Shown piece after piece: positions 5,974 through 6,070 of a stretch of DNA of 6,070 nucleotides. The stretch covers positions 1-6,070 of the forward strand of contig JAPULM010000226.1 in NCBI GenBank assembly GCA_027294925.1. Direction: 5' to 3'. The notes below the pieces were generated by a model, which did not search any database, was not told the DNA's origin, and worked only from the letters and a program-made list of their open reading frames with translations. The stretch is from a bacterium (lineage in GTDB: Bacteria > Tectomicrobia > Entotheonellia > Entotheonellales > Entotheonellaceae). The stretch's first letter is position 1. Each line of letters opens with the position of its first letter. The translations under genes and the position numbers were made by a program.

Positions 5974-5978
5974 AGTAT

Positions 5979-5998
5979 GAAAAAACGACCGTTTTTTC
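5979..5998. repeat. Perfect AT-rich palindrome GAAAAAACG-AC-CGTTTTTTC
   Basis: Nine-base perfect arms around two bases lie six bases outside the right Tn3-like repeat. The arms are mostly A/T with a CG at the tip. It could form a weak hairpin with a following T-poor tail, or serve as a protein-binding site. It is not a typical terminator. Confidence 0.5.
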
Positions 5999-6017
5999 GA
6001 ACAATGGCCAGCGCTGT

Positions 6018-6056
6018 TTTTTCGGTGCACAATACCTCTTAATCTAGACCGAAAAA
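6018..6056. repeat. Inverted repeat TTTTTCGGT...ACCGAAAAA
   Basis: Nine-base arms at 6018-6026 and 6048-6056 are separated by 21 bases. They share the GTTTTT(T)CG word with the palindrome at 5979-5998 and with a single copy inside the TIME-like element (5808-5815). They may be repeated binding sites upstream of a gene beyond the window edge. Confidence 0.4.
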
Positions 6057-6070
6057 CTGGTTGCGCAAAT

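Noticed and set aside
6059..6070. GGTTGCGCAAAT at the right edge as a second IS6-type end
   Set aside because: It superficially resembles GGTTCTGTCGCAAAT but needs a three-base gap and has no continuation, so it is probably chance.

Overview
The window reads as a piece of chromosomal accessory DNA from a moderately GC-rich bacterium. Codon use and gene families suggest a proteobacterium, and an Acidithiobacillus-like acidophile is possible, but no marker gene fixes the organism. Two genes look intact: a PPP-type metallophosphoesterase (1960-3276, +) and a 14-helix DHA2/EmrB-type MFS efflux pump (4098-5627, +). Everything else is decayed genes, mobile-element ends and repeat-rich spacers.

Left third (1-1631, minus strand). 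A former three-gene cluster is read right to left: an MFS transporter (1631-543), a 3-methyladenine DNA glycosylase (546-about 311, ATGA overlap with the MFS stop) and a second MFS transporter (257 or 206 downwards). Each gene carries a different lesion. The first MFS seems to have lost TM11 and most of TM12 by an in-frame deletion near 590. The glycosylase has a 1-nt frameshift at 438-441 and no C-terminal two thirds. The last MFS is cut at codon SALS by an inverted repeat typical of the IS6 family, whose outer end is base 38, so the window starts inside that IS.

Middle (1632-3276). A 328-bp divergent spacer with several small repeats and a weak candidate promoter leads to the phosphoesterase. 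It keeps the PPP metal ligands but has GDYVNNG in place of GDxVDRG.

3277-4097 is an 821-bp stretch without a convincing intact gene. It holds a probable decayed reading frame on the minus strand (3363-3570), then a 301-bp inverted-repeat-bounded miniature element (3571-3871), then a perfect 10-bp-arm palindrome (3957-3986) 111 bp upstream of the efflux pump.

Right end (5628-6070). Downstream of the pump lies a 312-bp element (5662-5973) bounded by 38-bp inverted repeats. The better one starts GGGG and ends TAAG, the layout of Tn3-family ends, so this resembles a TIME (Tn3-derived inverted-repeat miniature element). Beyond it is a cluster of GTTTTTTCG palindromes. No new multi-gene defence or metabolic system is visible. 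The interest lies in the mobile-element relics and in how they bracket or break transporter genes.
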